Assembly: GCF_004634385.1 (NCBI RefSeq)
Contig: NZ_CP037895.1
Location: forward strand, 2,455,245-2,519,244
Reading direction: 5' to 3'
DNA: 64,000 bases
Origin: Thermaerobacter sp. FW80
GTDB taxonomy: Bacteria; Bacillota; Sulfobacillia; Thermaerobacterales; Thermaerobacteraceae
Of this stretch, positions 38,173 to 46,790 are shown piece by piece. The notes beneath the pieces were generated by a model. It worked only from the letters and a program-made list of their open reading frames with translations, was not told where the DNA came from and searched no databases. Position 1 is the stretch's first letter. Every line of letters begins with the position of its first letter. Both the position numbers and the translations under genes were made by a program.

Positions 38173-39640
38173 CAGCGCGGCCCGGTGCCCCGGCCGCCGG
38201 GACGGCGGGGCCGCCCGCCCGAGGCAGGACGAACCAGAAGCGCGCACCCCTGCCCGGCGCCGAGGCAACGCCGACCCGTCCGCCGTGGGCCTCCACCAGG
38301 GCGCGGACGATGCTGAGTCCGAGGCCCGCTCCCCGGCTGCGGGCCGCCTCGCGGCCCCGGTAGAAGGGCTCGAACACCCGCGGCACGTCGGCGGGGTCGA
38401 TGCCGGGGCCGTCGTCGGCCACCTCGACCCGCACGCCCTCGGGGACGGCCGTGGCCGTCAGGGTCACGTGGCCGCCCGGACCGGCGTGGCGGGCGGCGTT
38501 GTCCACCAGGTTGCCCAGCACCTGGGCCAGGCGGTGGGGGTCGGCCTCCAGCCCCACGCCCGCGAGGGAGGGGTCGATGCGGGCCGTCCAGCGGGCGCCG
38601 CGCTCCCGCACCAGCGCCGCCAGGGCGGTCTCCCGCTCCTGGAGCCACGGGCCGACCGCGAAGCGCGCCAGCCGCAGGTCGAGCTGGCCCGTCTCGATCT
38701 GCGCCAGCTGGAACAGGTCGTCGATCAGCCGGCCCAGGCGCTCGGCCTCGGCCACGATCTGGCCGGCGTGGCGCGCCGCGTCGGGCCCGGGCGCGACCAC
38801 CCCGTCGCGCAACGCCTCGCCCAGCCCGCGGATCACGGTCACCGGGGTGCGCAGCTCGTGGGAGATGGTCGCCAGCATGGCGCGCCGGAGGGCCTGGGAC
38901 CGGCACAGCTCCTCGACCAGGGCCTCGATGCGCTCGGCCATGTGGTTGAATCCGGCCGCCAGACCGGCGACCTCGTCACGGCCGGCGACCTCCAGGCGTC
39001 GGGAGAGGTTGCCCGCGGCCAGCGCCGCCGCGGCCTCCTGGATGGCCGCGAGCCGGCGCACCAGCCGGTATCCCACGGCCCATCCCGCCGCCAGGGCCAC
39101 GGCCACCGCCACCCCGGTCCCCAGCACGATCCAGGTACCCAGCTGGCGGCGGACCCCCACCAGTTCCCGCAGGGGGCGGAAGACCACCACGGCTCCGAGG
39201 GTGCCCTCCCCGCCCGGGGTCGGGATCGGCGCCACGGCGACCACGGCCGGCACGTTGGCGAGGACCTCCCGCACGCCGTAGCCCGGCACGCGGATGCCCG
39301 AGATCACCTCGGGGGCCAGCCGCCACCCGCGGAGATCGCCCGTCAAGGTGGCGGAGTTCCACCGGATCTCGCCGGCCGGGTCGACCACCAGGACCTCCCC
39401 GTCCACGTACAGGCGCGAGAGGCGGACGGCGGCCAGGTCGGCCAGGTAGGTGGCCGGGCGGCCGGGGAAGGCCTGCACGTCCAGGAGGGCCACCACGCTG
39501 CGGGCCTGCCGCAGCAGCACCGGACCGAGGGCGTGGACCATGGCCTGCTCGGCCACCCTCGGCGCGCCCACCAGGAGCAGCAGTGCCACCACCGCGAGGA
39601 TGGCGGCGTAGATCACCCCCAGCCGCCAGGCCAGCCGCAC
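38156..39640 (-). CDS. Sensor histidine kinase (two-component, OmpR-type partner)
   Basis: 494-aa membrane kinase. Helices at about 7-25 and 168-190 flank an extracytoplasmic sensor domain. A HAMP region follows (about 190-245), then HisKA with phospho-acceptor His261 in ATISHELRTP, and a HATPase domain with N-box NLVDNAARH, G1 DDGPGID and G2 GAGLGLS. GTG 39640 has GGGAGGTGAGGC upstream and starts 5 bp after the response-regulator stop. The signal sensed is unknown. Confidence 0.92.
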   Translation of the reverse strand: MRLAWRLGVIYAAILAVVALLLLVGAPRVAEQAMVHALGPVLLRQARSVVALLDVQAFPGRPATYLADLAAVRLSRLYVDGEVLVVDPAGEIRWNSATLTGDLRGWRLAPEVISGIRVPGYGVREVLANVPAVVAVAPIPTPGGEGTLGAVVVFRPLRELVGVRRQLGTWIVLGTGVAVAVALAAGWAVGYRLVRRLAAIQEAAAALAAGNLSRRLEVAGRDEVAGLAAGFNHMAERIEALVEELCRSQALRRAMLATISHELRTPVTVIRGLGEALRDGVVAPGPDAARHAGQIVAEAERLGRLIDDLFQLAQIETGQLDLRLARFAVGPWLQERETALAALVRERGARWTARIDPSLAGVGLEADPHRLAQVLGNLVDNAARHAGPGGHVTLTATAVPEGVRVEVADDGPGIDPADVPRVFEPFYRGREAARSRGAGLGLSIVRALVEAHGGRVGVASAPGRGARFWFVLPRAGGPAVPAAGAPGRAVNGGG

Positions 39641-39644
39641 CGCC

Positions 39645-40418
39645 TCACCTCCCGGGCCTCGTCCCCGCCCTGGGCGATCCCGGCCCTGTCGCCTCACCGG
39701 GGCGTCCTGGACCGGGCGCACCCGCCTCCCCCTCGGGGTCGAACCGGTAGCCGACGCTCCACACCGTCTTCAGGTAGCGCGGCCGCTGGGGATCGGGCTC
39801 GATCTTCCGGCGCAGCCGCTGGACGTGGACGTCGACGGTACGCGTGTCGCCGGCGTAGGCGAAGTCCCAGACCCGCTCGAGGAGCTGCTGGCGGGTGAAC
39901 ACGCGGTGGGGATGGGTGACCAGGAGGGCGAGGAGGTCGAACTCCTTGGGGGTGAGGGGCACCTCGCGACCGTCGACCCGCACCCGCCGCGCCGCCAGGT
40001 CGACGGCGCACGGGCCGAAGCGGACCACCGCCGGCACCGGCGACCGCGGTCCCCGGGCGGCGCGGCGGAGCACCGCCCGCACCCGGGCCACCAGCTCCCG
40101 CGGGCTGAAGGGCTTCGTCACGTAGTCGTCGGCGCCCAGCTCCAGGCCCAGCACGCGGTCGGTCTCCTCGGCCCGGGCGGTCAAGCACACGACGGGCACG
40201 CCCTGTTCCACCAGCTCGCGGCAGAGGTCGAGGCCGTCGCCGTCGGGGAGCATCAGGTCGAGCACCACCAGCGCCGGGGCCTCGCTGCGCAAGGCGGCGC
40301 GGGCGCCCGCCAGGCTGGCCGCCTCCCGCACGGCGAACCCTTCGCGTTCCAGGTAGAGCCGGCAGATCTCCCGAATGCCCGGCTCGTCGTCGACCACCAG
40401 GATGCGCTCCGCCGCCAC
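39645..40418 (-). CDS. OmpR/PhoB-family response regulator
   Basis: 257-aa regulator: receiver domain (about 1-118) with acidic pocket VVDDE, phospho-acceptor Asp54 in VVLDLMLPDG, Thr in CLTARAEE and Lys in VTKPFSPREL; then a winged-helix domain with LTPKEFDLLALLVTHPHRVFTRQQLLERVW and TVDVHVQRLRRKIEPDP. GTG 40418 follows a GGGAGAGGGGG stretch. The C-terminal 25 residues are Gly/Pro-rich and extend past the usual end. It is followed by its kinase gene 4 bp later. Confidence 0.93.
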   Translation of the reverse strand: MAAERILVVDDEPGIREICRLYLEREGFAVREAASLAGARAALRSEAPALVVLDLMLPDGDGLDLCRELVEQGVPVVCLTARAEETDRVLGLELGADDYVTKPFSPRELVARVRAVLRRAARGPRSPVPAVVRFGPCAVDLAARRVRVDGREVPLTPKEFDLLALLVTHPHRVFTRQQLLERVWDFAYAGDTRTVDVHVQRLRRKIEPDPQRPRYLKTVWSVGYRFDPEGEAGAPGPGRPGEATGPGSPRAGTRPGR

Positions 40419-40642
40419 CCCCGCGCCCCCTCTCCCGGCTCGCGGGCGCCGCCCCACCCCCTCCGCGGCGCCGCCCGCCGCCCGATGCGCCCCGGCCCGC
40501 GGCGGGGCGAGCGGAAGGGCCGGGGCAGCCGCTCCCGCGAGGCCGATGGGATCCCCCGCACCCGGCGCCGGCGACGGGGAGCGTCGCGCGCCCGCCGCGC
40601 CCCGCGGACGCGGGGCCGGGTTCATCCCGGCACACCGGCCGG

Positions 40643-41224
<582 letters not shown>

Positions 41225-41596
41225 GCTCACCACCTCCTCGACCGCCCCGGCCCCTGAAACCCCCTGGGACGCACGGCCCCGACACCTGGCGATGGTGGCC
41301 GTGCCCTGCCGCCCGGTGGACGCCGGCCGGGTCCCCTCCCGCGCCGGACCCCGTCCCGGGGCGCTGCCTCGGCGCGCTGCCGGGGTCGGGCGGCATGGTC
41401 CCCTGCGGGTCCCGGGCCTCGGGCGGCTGCCTCGTACGGCCGCATGGTTCGGCGGGACGGACCCCTTCGGGTCCGCGGGAGCCCTGCGCCCGCTGGTTAG
41501 TCTCCCCCGGCCCGCCCGGGCCGGGCCGTCCGCACCCACCCGCACCCGCGGCCGGGGGGATCGCGGCAGGGCCGGCGCCCGTCGCATCCGACGCGG

Positions 41597-41644
41597 CGAT
41601 CGGCCGCTCCAGTCCGGGAACGATCGGCCGCTCCGGGCCGGGAA
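41597..41644. repeat. 24-bp tandem repeat, two copies
   Basis: The 41225-41728 gap holds two adjacent 24-bp units (41597-41620, 41621-41644) starting CGATCGGCCGCTCC, identical except at two positions, and one 9-mer copy at 41711. No gene or promoter is supported in this gap. Confidence 0.75.
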
Positions 41645-41728
41645 CGCCACCGGCATCCAAGGCGTCGGTCGCCGCGGCGGGCCCTTCCGCCACGTCCCCC
41701 GCCACCTGCCGGACGAACCGGCGGCGGC

Positions 41729-41980
41729 CTAGTCGCGGCGCCGCGCCCTCTGCAGCTGGTGCCGGAGGACCTGGTAGGCGATCCAGACCGCGGCGGCGTC
41801 GTCCAGCCAGGACAGCGGTGGCAGCCCCGGCAGCAGATCCGCCGGCCACAGCAGGTACAGGGCCGCCAGCAACGCCACCAGCCGCGGTCCCGTCCCCGCC
41901 CGGGGATCCCGCAGGAACCGGATGACCTCAAGCCAGTCCCGCCACCCGGGTCGCGGGCGCCGCCTCCATGCCCTCGCCAC
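41729..41980 (-). CDS. DUF1232 (YkvA-like) small membrane protein
   Basis: 83 aa. Residues about 33-72 carry the DUF1232 pattern ALYLLWPADLLPGLPPLSWLDDAAAVWIAYQVL, a short membrane-associated helix pair with the conserved P-x-D and D-D residues. GTG 41980 has a moderate AAAGGGG about ten bases upstream. The function of DUF1232 proteins is not established. It lies 45 bp downstream of the UbiB-like gene in the same direction. Confidence 0.78.
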   Translation of the reverse strand: MARAWRRRPRPGWRDWLEVIRFLRDPRAGTGPRLVALLAALYLLWPADLLPGLPPLSWLDDAAAVWIAYQVLRHQLQRARRRD

Positions 41981-42025
41981 GGCCGCAAGCCCCTTTCGGC
42001 CCGGGCCCCTGCGCCCCTGGGACCC

Positions 42026-43978
42026 TCACAGGCGCCCGGACCGTACGATGGCCCACAGCAGCGCCGCCGTGGCGAGGGCCAGGAGCCCGACGCCCACCTC
42101 CAGGAAGGGGAACCGCAGGACGGGTTCGCTCCGACCCAGCAGCGCCCCCGCCACCACCAGCGCCGCCATCAGAATCGTAAAGGAAAGCAGGAGCACGCTG
42201 AAGGCCAGCCGGTTGACGAGCCGGCTCAGGCCCTGGTGCAGCTCCGCGCGTTCCACCACCTCGACCTTGAAGACGGGGCGGCCCGCCCGGGCTGCGGCCA
42301 GCAGGGCGTGGAGCTGGACGGGCAGGTCCAGCAGGGGCTCGGCCCGTTCCTCCCACCGGTCCAGCCAGCGCCGGCCCACCTCCGCGGGCGAGAGATACTG
42401 GCGCAGGAGGCGTCGACCCAGGGGGCGCGCGAGATCGAGGACCGACAGCGCAGGATCGATGGCCCGCACGACCCCTTGCAGGGACAGCAGGGTCTTGCCC
42501 ACCAGGGCGAGATCGGCGGGCACGCGCACGCGGTGCCGCCGCAAGAGGTCGAAGAACACCGGCAGCAGCTCGGCCAGGTCCAGCTGGCCCACCGGTACGT
42601 CCAGGTACCGGTCCAGCAACAGCTCCAGATCCCGGCGCAGCCGACGCCGGTCGGCGTCGGGCGGGATGGTCGCCACCCCCTCGACGGCCGCCAGCAGCGC
42701 CCCCGCGTCCCTGCGCCACAGGGCCACCACCGCCGCCGCCAGCTGGCGCCGGGTGGTGCGGTCCAGCTGACCGGCGACGCCGAAGTCGACGAGCCCGATG
42801 CGACCGCCAGGTAGCAAGAGGATGTTCCCGGGGTGCGGGTCGGCGTGGAAGAAGCCGGTCCGGAAGAGGGGGTCGAGCACGGCGTCCACCACGGTCCGCG
42901 CCACGCGACGGGCCGCGTCGGGCGCCAAGGCGTCCAGCTCCAGCAGCTTGGTCCCCTCGAGGCGCTCCAGGGTCAGCACCCGGGGCGTGGTGTACTCCCA
43001 GATCACCGCGGGGATGCGCACGTCGGGCCGGCCCGCCAGGGCCCGGGCCAGGCGCTGGGCATTGCGGCCCTCGCCCACGAAGTCCAGCTCCGCCCGCAGG
43101 CTCGCCGCCAGCTCGGCGGCGATGTCGCGGAACGGGTAGAACGCCGCCCAGGGGCTGTAACGCTCGGCCAGGTCCGCCAGGTCCATGAGCAGCGCCAGGT
43201 CCGCCTCGATGGTGCGGCGGATCCCGGGCCGCTGAACCTTCACCACCACCGGGCGGCCGTCGGGCAGCTGGGCCGCGTGGACCTGGCCGATGGACGCGGC
43301 CGCCAGCGGGCGCGGCTCGAACCGGGCGAAGAGCTGGTGGATCGGCCGGCCCAGCTCCCGCTCGATCTGGGCCGCCGCCTCCTCGTAGGGGAACGGCGGC
43401 ACCCGGTCCTGCAACCGCTCCAGCTCCCGCAACACGTCCGGCGGCACGAGGTCGGGGCGGGTGCTGAGCACCTGGCCGAGCTTGACGAAGGTGGGCCCGA
43501 GCTCCTCCAGCGCCCGCCGCAGATGGAGGCCCAGGTTGCGCTCCCGATCCCAGGCAGCGGGACCGGCCCGAGGGCCGGGAGGCGGCCCACCGGGGGGCGG
43601 GGACGGCGCTGCCGCCAGCTGCGACGACCGGCCGCCCGGGCCACCCGCTTCCCCGGCGGCGCCGCTCTCGACCGGGCCGCCGGCCGCGGGCCCCTCACCC
43701 GCGGCGGAACCCAGCGCCTGGGCAGCCCCTGCAGCGTCCCGCCCGCCAGCGGCGGCGTCCCGCGGCGGGTGGGCGGGCATCTCCAGGGGAGGGGCGCCGC
43801 TCGGCCCGGGACGACGTCGGCTGAACCATCCCCACGGTCGCGGCCGGCCGAGGCGCGGCAGGCCCGCCTGTTCCACCAGCGCCGTCAGGCCGTGGCGCGC
43901 CAGGACGGTGGCGATCTCGCGGTACCGCCGCAGGTGACGCAACCGCTGGTAACGGTGGTAACGGCCCGTGGCCGCCAC
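42026..43978 (-). CDS. ABC1/UbiB-family atypical protein kinase-like ATPase
   Basis: 650-aa UbiB-like protein. Kinase-like motifs visible: the KxGQ block PTFVKLGQVLSTRPDLVP, the Ala-rich nucleotide loop AAASIGQVHAAQLPDG, Lys in VVVKVQRPG, FHADPHPGNIL and LVDFGVAGQLD. Two C-terminal membrane helices (about 585-605 and 620-640) follow. Residues about 55-145 form a Pro/Ala-rich insert not usual in the family. UbiB proteins support quinone or isoprenoid-lipid synthesis through ATPase activity. GTG 43978 was chosen over ATG 44023 because GGGGGGATCG is well spaced. Confidence 0.85.
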   Translation of the reverse strand: MAATGRYHRYQRLRHLRRYREIATVLARHGLTALVEQAGLPRLGRPRPWGWFSRRRPGPSGAPPLEMPAHPPRDAAAGGRDAAGAAQALGSAAGEGPAAGGPVESGAAGEAGGPGGRSSQLAAAPSPPPGGPPPGPRAGPAAWDRERNLGLHLRRALEELGPTFVKLGQVLSTRPDLVPPDVLRELERLQDRVPPFPYEEAAAQIERELGRPIHQLFARFEPRPLAAASIGQVHAAQLPDGRPVVVKVQRPGIRRTIEADLALLMDLADLAERYSPWAAFYPFRDIAAELAASLRAELDFVGEGRNAQRLARALAGRPDVRIPAVIWEYTTPRVLTLERLEGTKLLELDALAPDAARRVARTVVDAVLDPLFRTGFFHADPHPGNILLLPGGRIGLVDFGVAGQLDRTTRRQLAAAVVALWRRDAGALLAAVEGVATIPPDADRRRLRRDLELLLDRYLDVPVGQLDLAELLPVFFDLLRRHRVRVPADLALVGKTLLSLQGVVRAIDPALSVLDLARPLGRRLLRQYLSPAEVGRRWLDRWEERAEPLLDLPVQLHALLAAARAGRPVFKVEVVERAELHQGLSRLVNRLAFSVLLLSFTILMAALVVAGALLGRSEPVLRFPFLEVGVGLLALATAALLWAIVRSGRL

Positions 43979-44118
43979 GCCGATCCCCCCTTCCCCTGCG
44001 CGGCGCTCCGCGCCCGCGCCCATGGGAGAGCCTGCACCTCTGGGTGAGGCTGTCACCCCGGGGCCATTGTAAACGGCCGGGCGGTCCGGGAGCCGACGGC
44101 GCCGGCCTCCGGCGGGCC

Positions 44119-45021
44119 TCAGCCCGCCGGGACCAGGTCCAGGTACCAGAAGCCGTCGCGCCACACCCGCCGGCCCCGGCGGAAGGCGACGGGCCGGCCG
44201 AAGCCGGGGCCGTCGTAGACGAAGGTGTGGAACTCGCCCCGTTCGCCGCACGGGTCGACCCCACGGGGCAGGTCCGCGAGGAACTGGCGGTCGTACTCCC
44301 GCCCCAGCCACTCCGGCCCCAGGTGGCGCGGGTCGACGCAGACCACCACGGCGCGCAGGCCCGCCGCCACCGCCCCCAGGGCCAGGGCCGCGGGATCCTC
44401 CCCCCACAGGGGGAAGAGCGGGCGGAGGCCGGCCCGGGCCATCTGCTGCTCCCGATAGGCGCGGACGTCCGCCAGGTAGAGGTCCCCGAAGGCCACCGCA
44501 CCGATGCCGCGGCGCGCCAGCTCCGCCAGCGTCCGCGCCATGCGGCGCTCGTACTCGGCGTTGGAGCAGGGCTGGGGCAGCGGCACCTCCCACAGGGGGA
44601 GGCCCAGGGAACGGGCCTGGGCCGCGATCAGCTCCCGGCGCACGCCGTGCATGCTGATGCGGCCGTTGGTCTCGTTGAAGGTGGCCAGCAGCCCGGCCAC
44701 CCGCACCCGCGGGTCGGCCGCCAGGCGGGCCAGGGCCAGGGTGGAGTCCTTGCCCCCGCTCCAGCTCAGGGCCACGGGAGGAACGCGGCGGCGCCCCGCC
44801 GGGTCGGCCGGCGCAGCGCCCGGCCCTTGCGGATGGCGGCCCGGCCCGCGCCCATGGGCCATCCCGCCTGGACGCCCACCGCCTTCCTGCCCGGTCGCAG
44901 GCCCCCTCCCGGCATCCCAGCGCTGCCGGGGAGCGGCGGCCTGCCCACGCCGGCCTCCTCGTTCCTCCGCGACCGCAGAGGGCGCGGCCTGGTCCCCTCG
45001 GCCCACCTCCGCGTGGTCCAT
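44119..45021 (-). CDS. Dph6-related ATP pyrophosphatase (adenine nucleotide alpha-hydrolase)
   Basis: 300-aa protein whose C-terminal 215 residues match the Dph6/MJ0570 family: PP-loop LSWSGGKDSTLALARL, then FNETNGRISMHGVRRELI, PQPCSNAEYERRM, VAFGDLYLADVRAYREQ, PLWGEDP and DPCGERGEFHTFVYDGP. In eukaryotes and archaea this family makes the diphthamide amide; bacterial members have unknown substrates. The first 85 residues are low-complexity Gly/Arg/Pro. ATG 45021 has GGGAGGTGGG seven bases upstream; an internal ATG nearer the domain would give a normal-length protein. Confidence 0.83.
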   Translation of the reverse strand: MDHAEVGRGDQAAPSAVAEERGGRRGQAAAPRQRWDAGRGPATGQEGGGRPGGMAHGRGPGRHPQGPGAAPADPAGRRRVPPVALSWSGGKDSTLALARLAADPRVRVAGLLATFNETNGRISMHGVRRELIAAQARSLGLPLWEVPLPQPCSNAEYERRMARTLAELARRGIGAVAFGDLYLADVRAYREQQMARAGLRPLFPLWGEDPAALALGAVAAGLRAVVVCVDPRHLGPEWLGREYDRQFLADLPRGVDPCGERGEFHTFVYDGPGFGRPVAFRRGRRVWRDGFWYLDLVPAG

Positions 45022-45151
45022 TCGGCCCACCTCCCTTCGTCCCGGCGACCCGGCAGGCACGGTGCGCGAGGGCCGGCCCTCCCATCGGGCAGGGCCCGGT
45101 CCGTCGGGGGATGGGGCGTCCTCGCCTGGGGCACCCGGGAGGCGCGGTGGG

Positions 45152-46501
45152 CTACGCCCCGGCGACGCCCAGCCACCCCGCAAAGGCGACGGCGTAGAGG
45201 AGGGCGCCCTCGGCCAGCTCCTCCACCGGGATGAACTCGCCCGGGGCGTGGGCCAGGTCCGGGCGGCCCGGACCGAAGATCACCGTGGGAATGCCCGCGC
45301 GCACCAGGTAGCGCATGTCGGTCACCGCCACCGTGCCGGCCTCCGGGGGGTCCTGACCCGTCACCGCGCGGACCGCCGCCCGCACCACCTGGACCACGGC
45401 GGCGTCCTCCGGCGTCTCCGCGGGCTCCGCCCAGCGCCAGCGGGTGATGGTGGCGGTGACGCCCGGATGCCGCCGCAGCACCTCGCCGATCAGCGCCTGC
45501 ACCTCCCGGCGCACCCCCTCCTCCGTCTCGCCCGGCACCGCCCGCCGGTCGACCACCAGGTCACACCGCTCCGGCACCCGGTTCGGGCTGTCGCCGCCGC
45601 GGATGCGCCCGACGACGGCAGTGGGCGGCCCCAGGAGCGGGTGGAAGACGTCCCCCACGCGCTCCTCGAGGGCCAGCACCAGGCGGGCGGCCGCGGCCAC
45701 GGCGCTGGCGCCCAGGTGCGGCGTCGCCGCGTGGGCCGGCCGCCCCCGGAGTCGCAGGTGGATCCACGCCGCGCCCCGCTGGGCCCGGACCAGGTGCAGG
45801 CGGGTCGGCTCGCCCACGATGGCCCCGTCCGCCCGCAGCAGGCCACGGCGGGCGAGCCAGCCCGCCCCGTGGCGACCCATGGCCTCCTCGTCGGCGACCA
45901 ACGCCAGGACCAGGGTGCCCCGCCGCGGGCCACCCAGTCGGGCCAGGGCCGCGGCGGCGCCCAGGGCCGCGGCGACCGGTCCCTTCATGTCCACCGCCCC
46001 GCGGCCGTAGAGGCGCCCGCCGTCGAGGACCGCCGCGAAGGGCGGGTGGGGCCAGGCGCTAGGGTCGCCGGCCGCCACCACGTCCAGGTGCCCGCACCAC
46101 AGCAGGGTCGGTCCCGGCTCCGCACCGGGGCGGCGGGCGATCACGTTGACCCGACCCGGCCGCGGTTCGTAGGTGGTCACCGCGAAGCCGTGGCGCTCCA
46201 GCCACGGGATCGCCACGGCGGCCGCCCGGGCCTCGCGGCCCGGCGGGTTGACCGTGACGGCGCGGATCAGGTCGCGGGCCAGGTCGACCACCGCCTCCCG
46301 GGGAAGGGCCGCGGCCAGTCGCGGGACCAGGGCGGCCAGGCCGTCGGTTGGCCCACCGCCGGCCGCCGGGGGTCTCCCCGATCCTGCGGTCGGCCCGTCG
46401 CCGGCTACCTCCGTGGGCCCTGCGCCGCCGGTGCCCTCGCCGCAGGGCTGGGGCACCGCCGGCGGGATGCCCCTGGCCGGCGGGAACCCGCTGGTCGGCA
46501 T
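45152..46501 (-). CDS. M20-family peptidase/deacylase (ArgE/DapE-like)
   Basis: 449-aa zinc-dependent amidohydrolase. Metal-site blocks in order: LLWCGHLDVVAAGD, GRGAVDMKGPVAAAL, LVADEEAMGRHGA, a GEPTRLHLV strand and a closing GPGRPDLAHAPGEFIPVEEL, matching ArgE/DapE/CPG2-type enzymes that hydrolyse N-acylated amino acids or small peptides. The first 50 residues are Pro/Gly-rich. ATG 46501 has GAGGTGAGGTCC upstream. It stands alone on the minus strand, divergent from bshA; substrate not assignable. Confidence 0.88.
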   Translation of the reverse strand: MPTSGFPPARGIPPAVPQPCGEGTGGAGPTEVAGDGPTAGSGRPPAAGGGPTDGLAALVPRLAAALPREAVVDLARDLIRAVTVNPPGREARAAAVAIPWLERHGFAVTTYEPRPGRVNVIARRPGAEPGPTLLWCGHLDVVAAGDPSAWPHPPFAAVLDGGRLYGRGAVDMKGPVAAALGAAAALARLGGPRRGTLVLALVADEEAMGRHGAGWLARRGLLRADGAIVGEPTRLHLVRAQRGAAWIHLRLRGRPAHAATPHLGASAVAAAARLVLALEERVGDVFHPLLGPPTAVVGRIRGGDSPNRVPERCDLVVDRRAVPGETEEGVRREVQALIGEVLRRHPGVTATITRWRWAEPAETPEDAAVVQVVRAAVRAVTGQDPPEAGTVAVTDMRYLVRAGIPTVIFGPGRPDLAHAPGEFIPVEELAEGALLYAVAFAGWLGVAGA

Positions 46502-46584
46502 GGACCTCACCTCTCCGTTCCACGGCTCCGCAGCCGCCGGGACGCGGGCCGCGGCGGGCTGCGGGAGACGGTTGCAGCGGCGAT

Positions 46585-46693
46585 GCTGCGCAGCGGAGGC
46601 TGCTACCGGTGGCGACCGCGCTGCGGCTCGCCGTTCGGGGACATGGGCAGCGGCGCCTGCTGCGCCGCGGAGACTGCTACAATGGGGACCGCG
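46585..46693 (+). promoter_or_regulatory. Duplicated 35-bp segment with an extended -10 promoter for bshA
   Basis: Imperfect copies at 46585-46620 and 46659-46693 share CTGCGC-GCGGAG-CTGCTAC. The second contains TGCTACAAT (46675-46683), an extended -10 about 110 bp before the bshA start; the first has TGCTACCGG at the same place and so lost or never had the -10. Confidence 0.5.
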
Positions 46694-46790
46694 GATCGCG
46701 GGACCCGGAGGCGCATCCCGGGCCGCCCCCGCGCCGGGGCGGCGGTGGCCCCCGCCCGCGGGGCCCGGTCCCACGGAGAGGAGGACGCCC

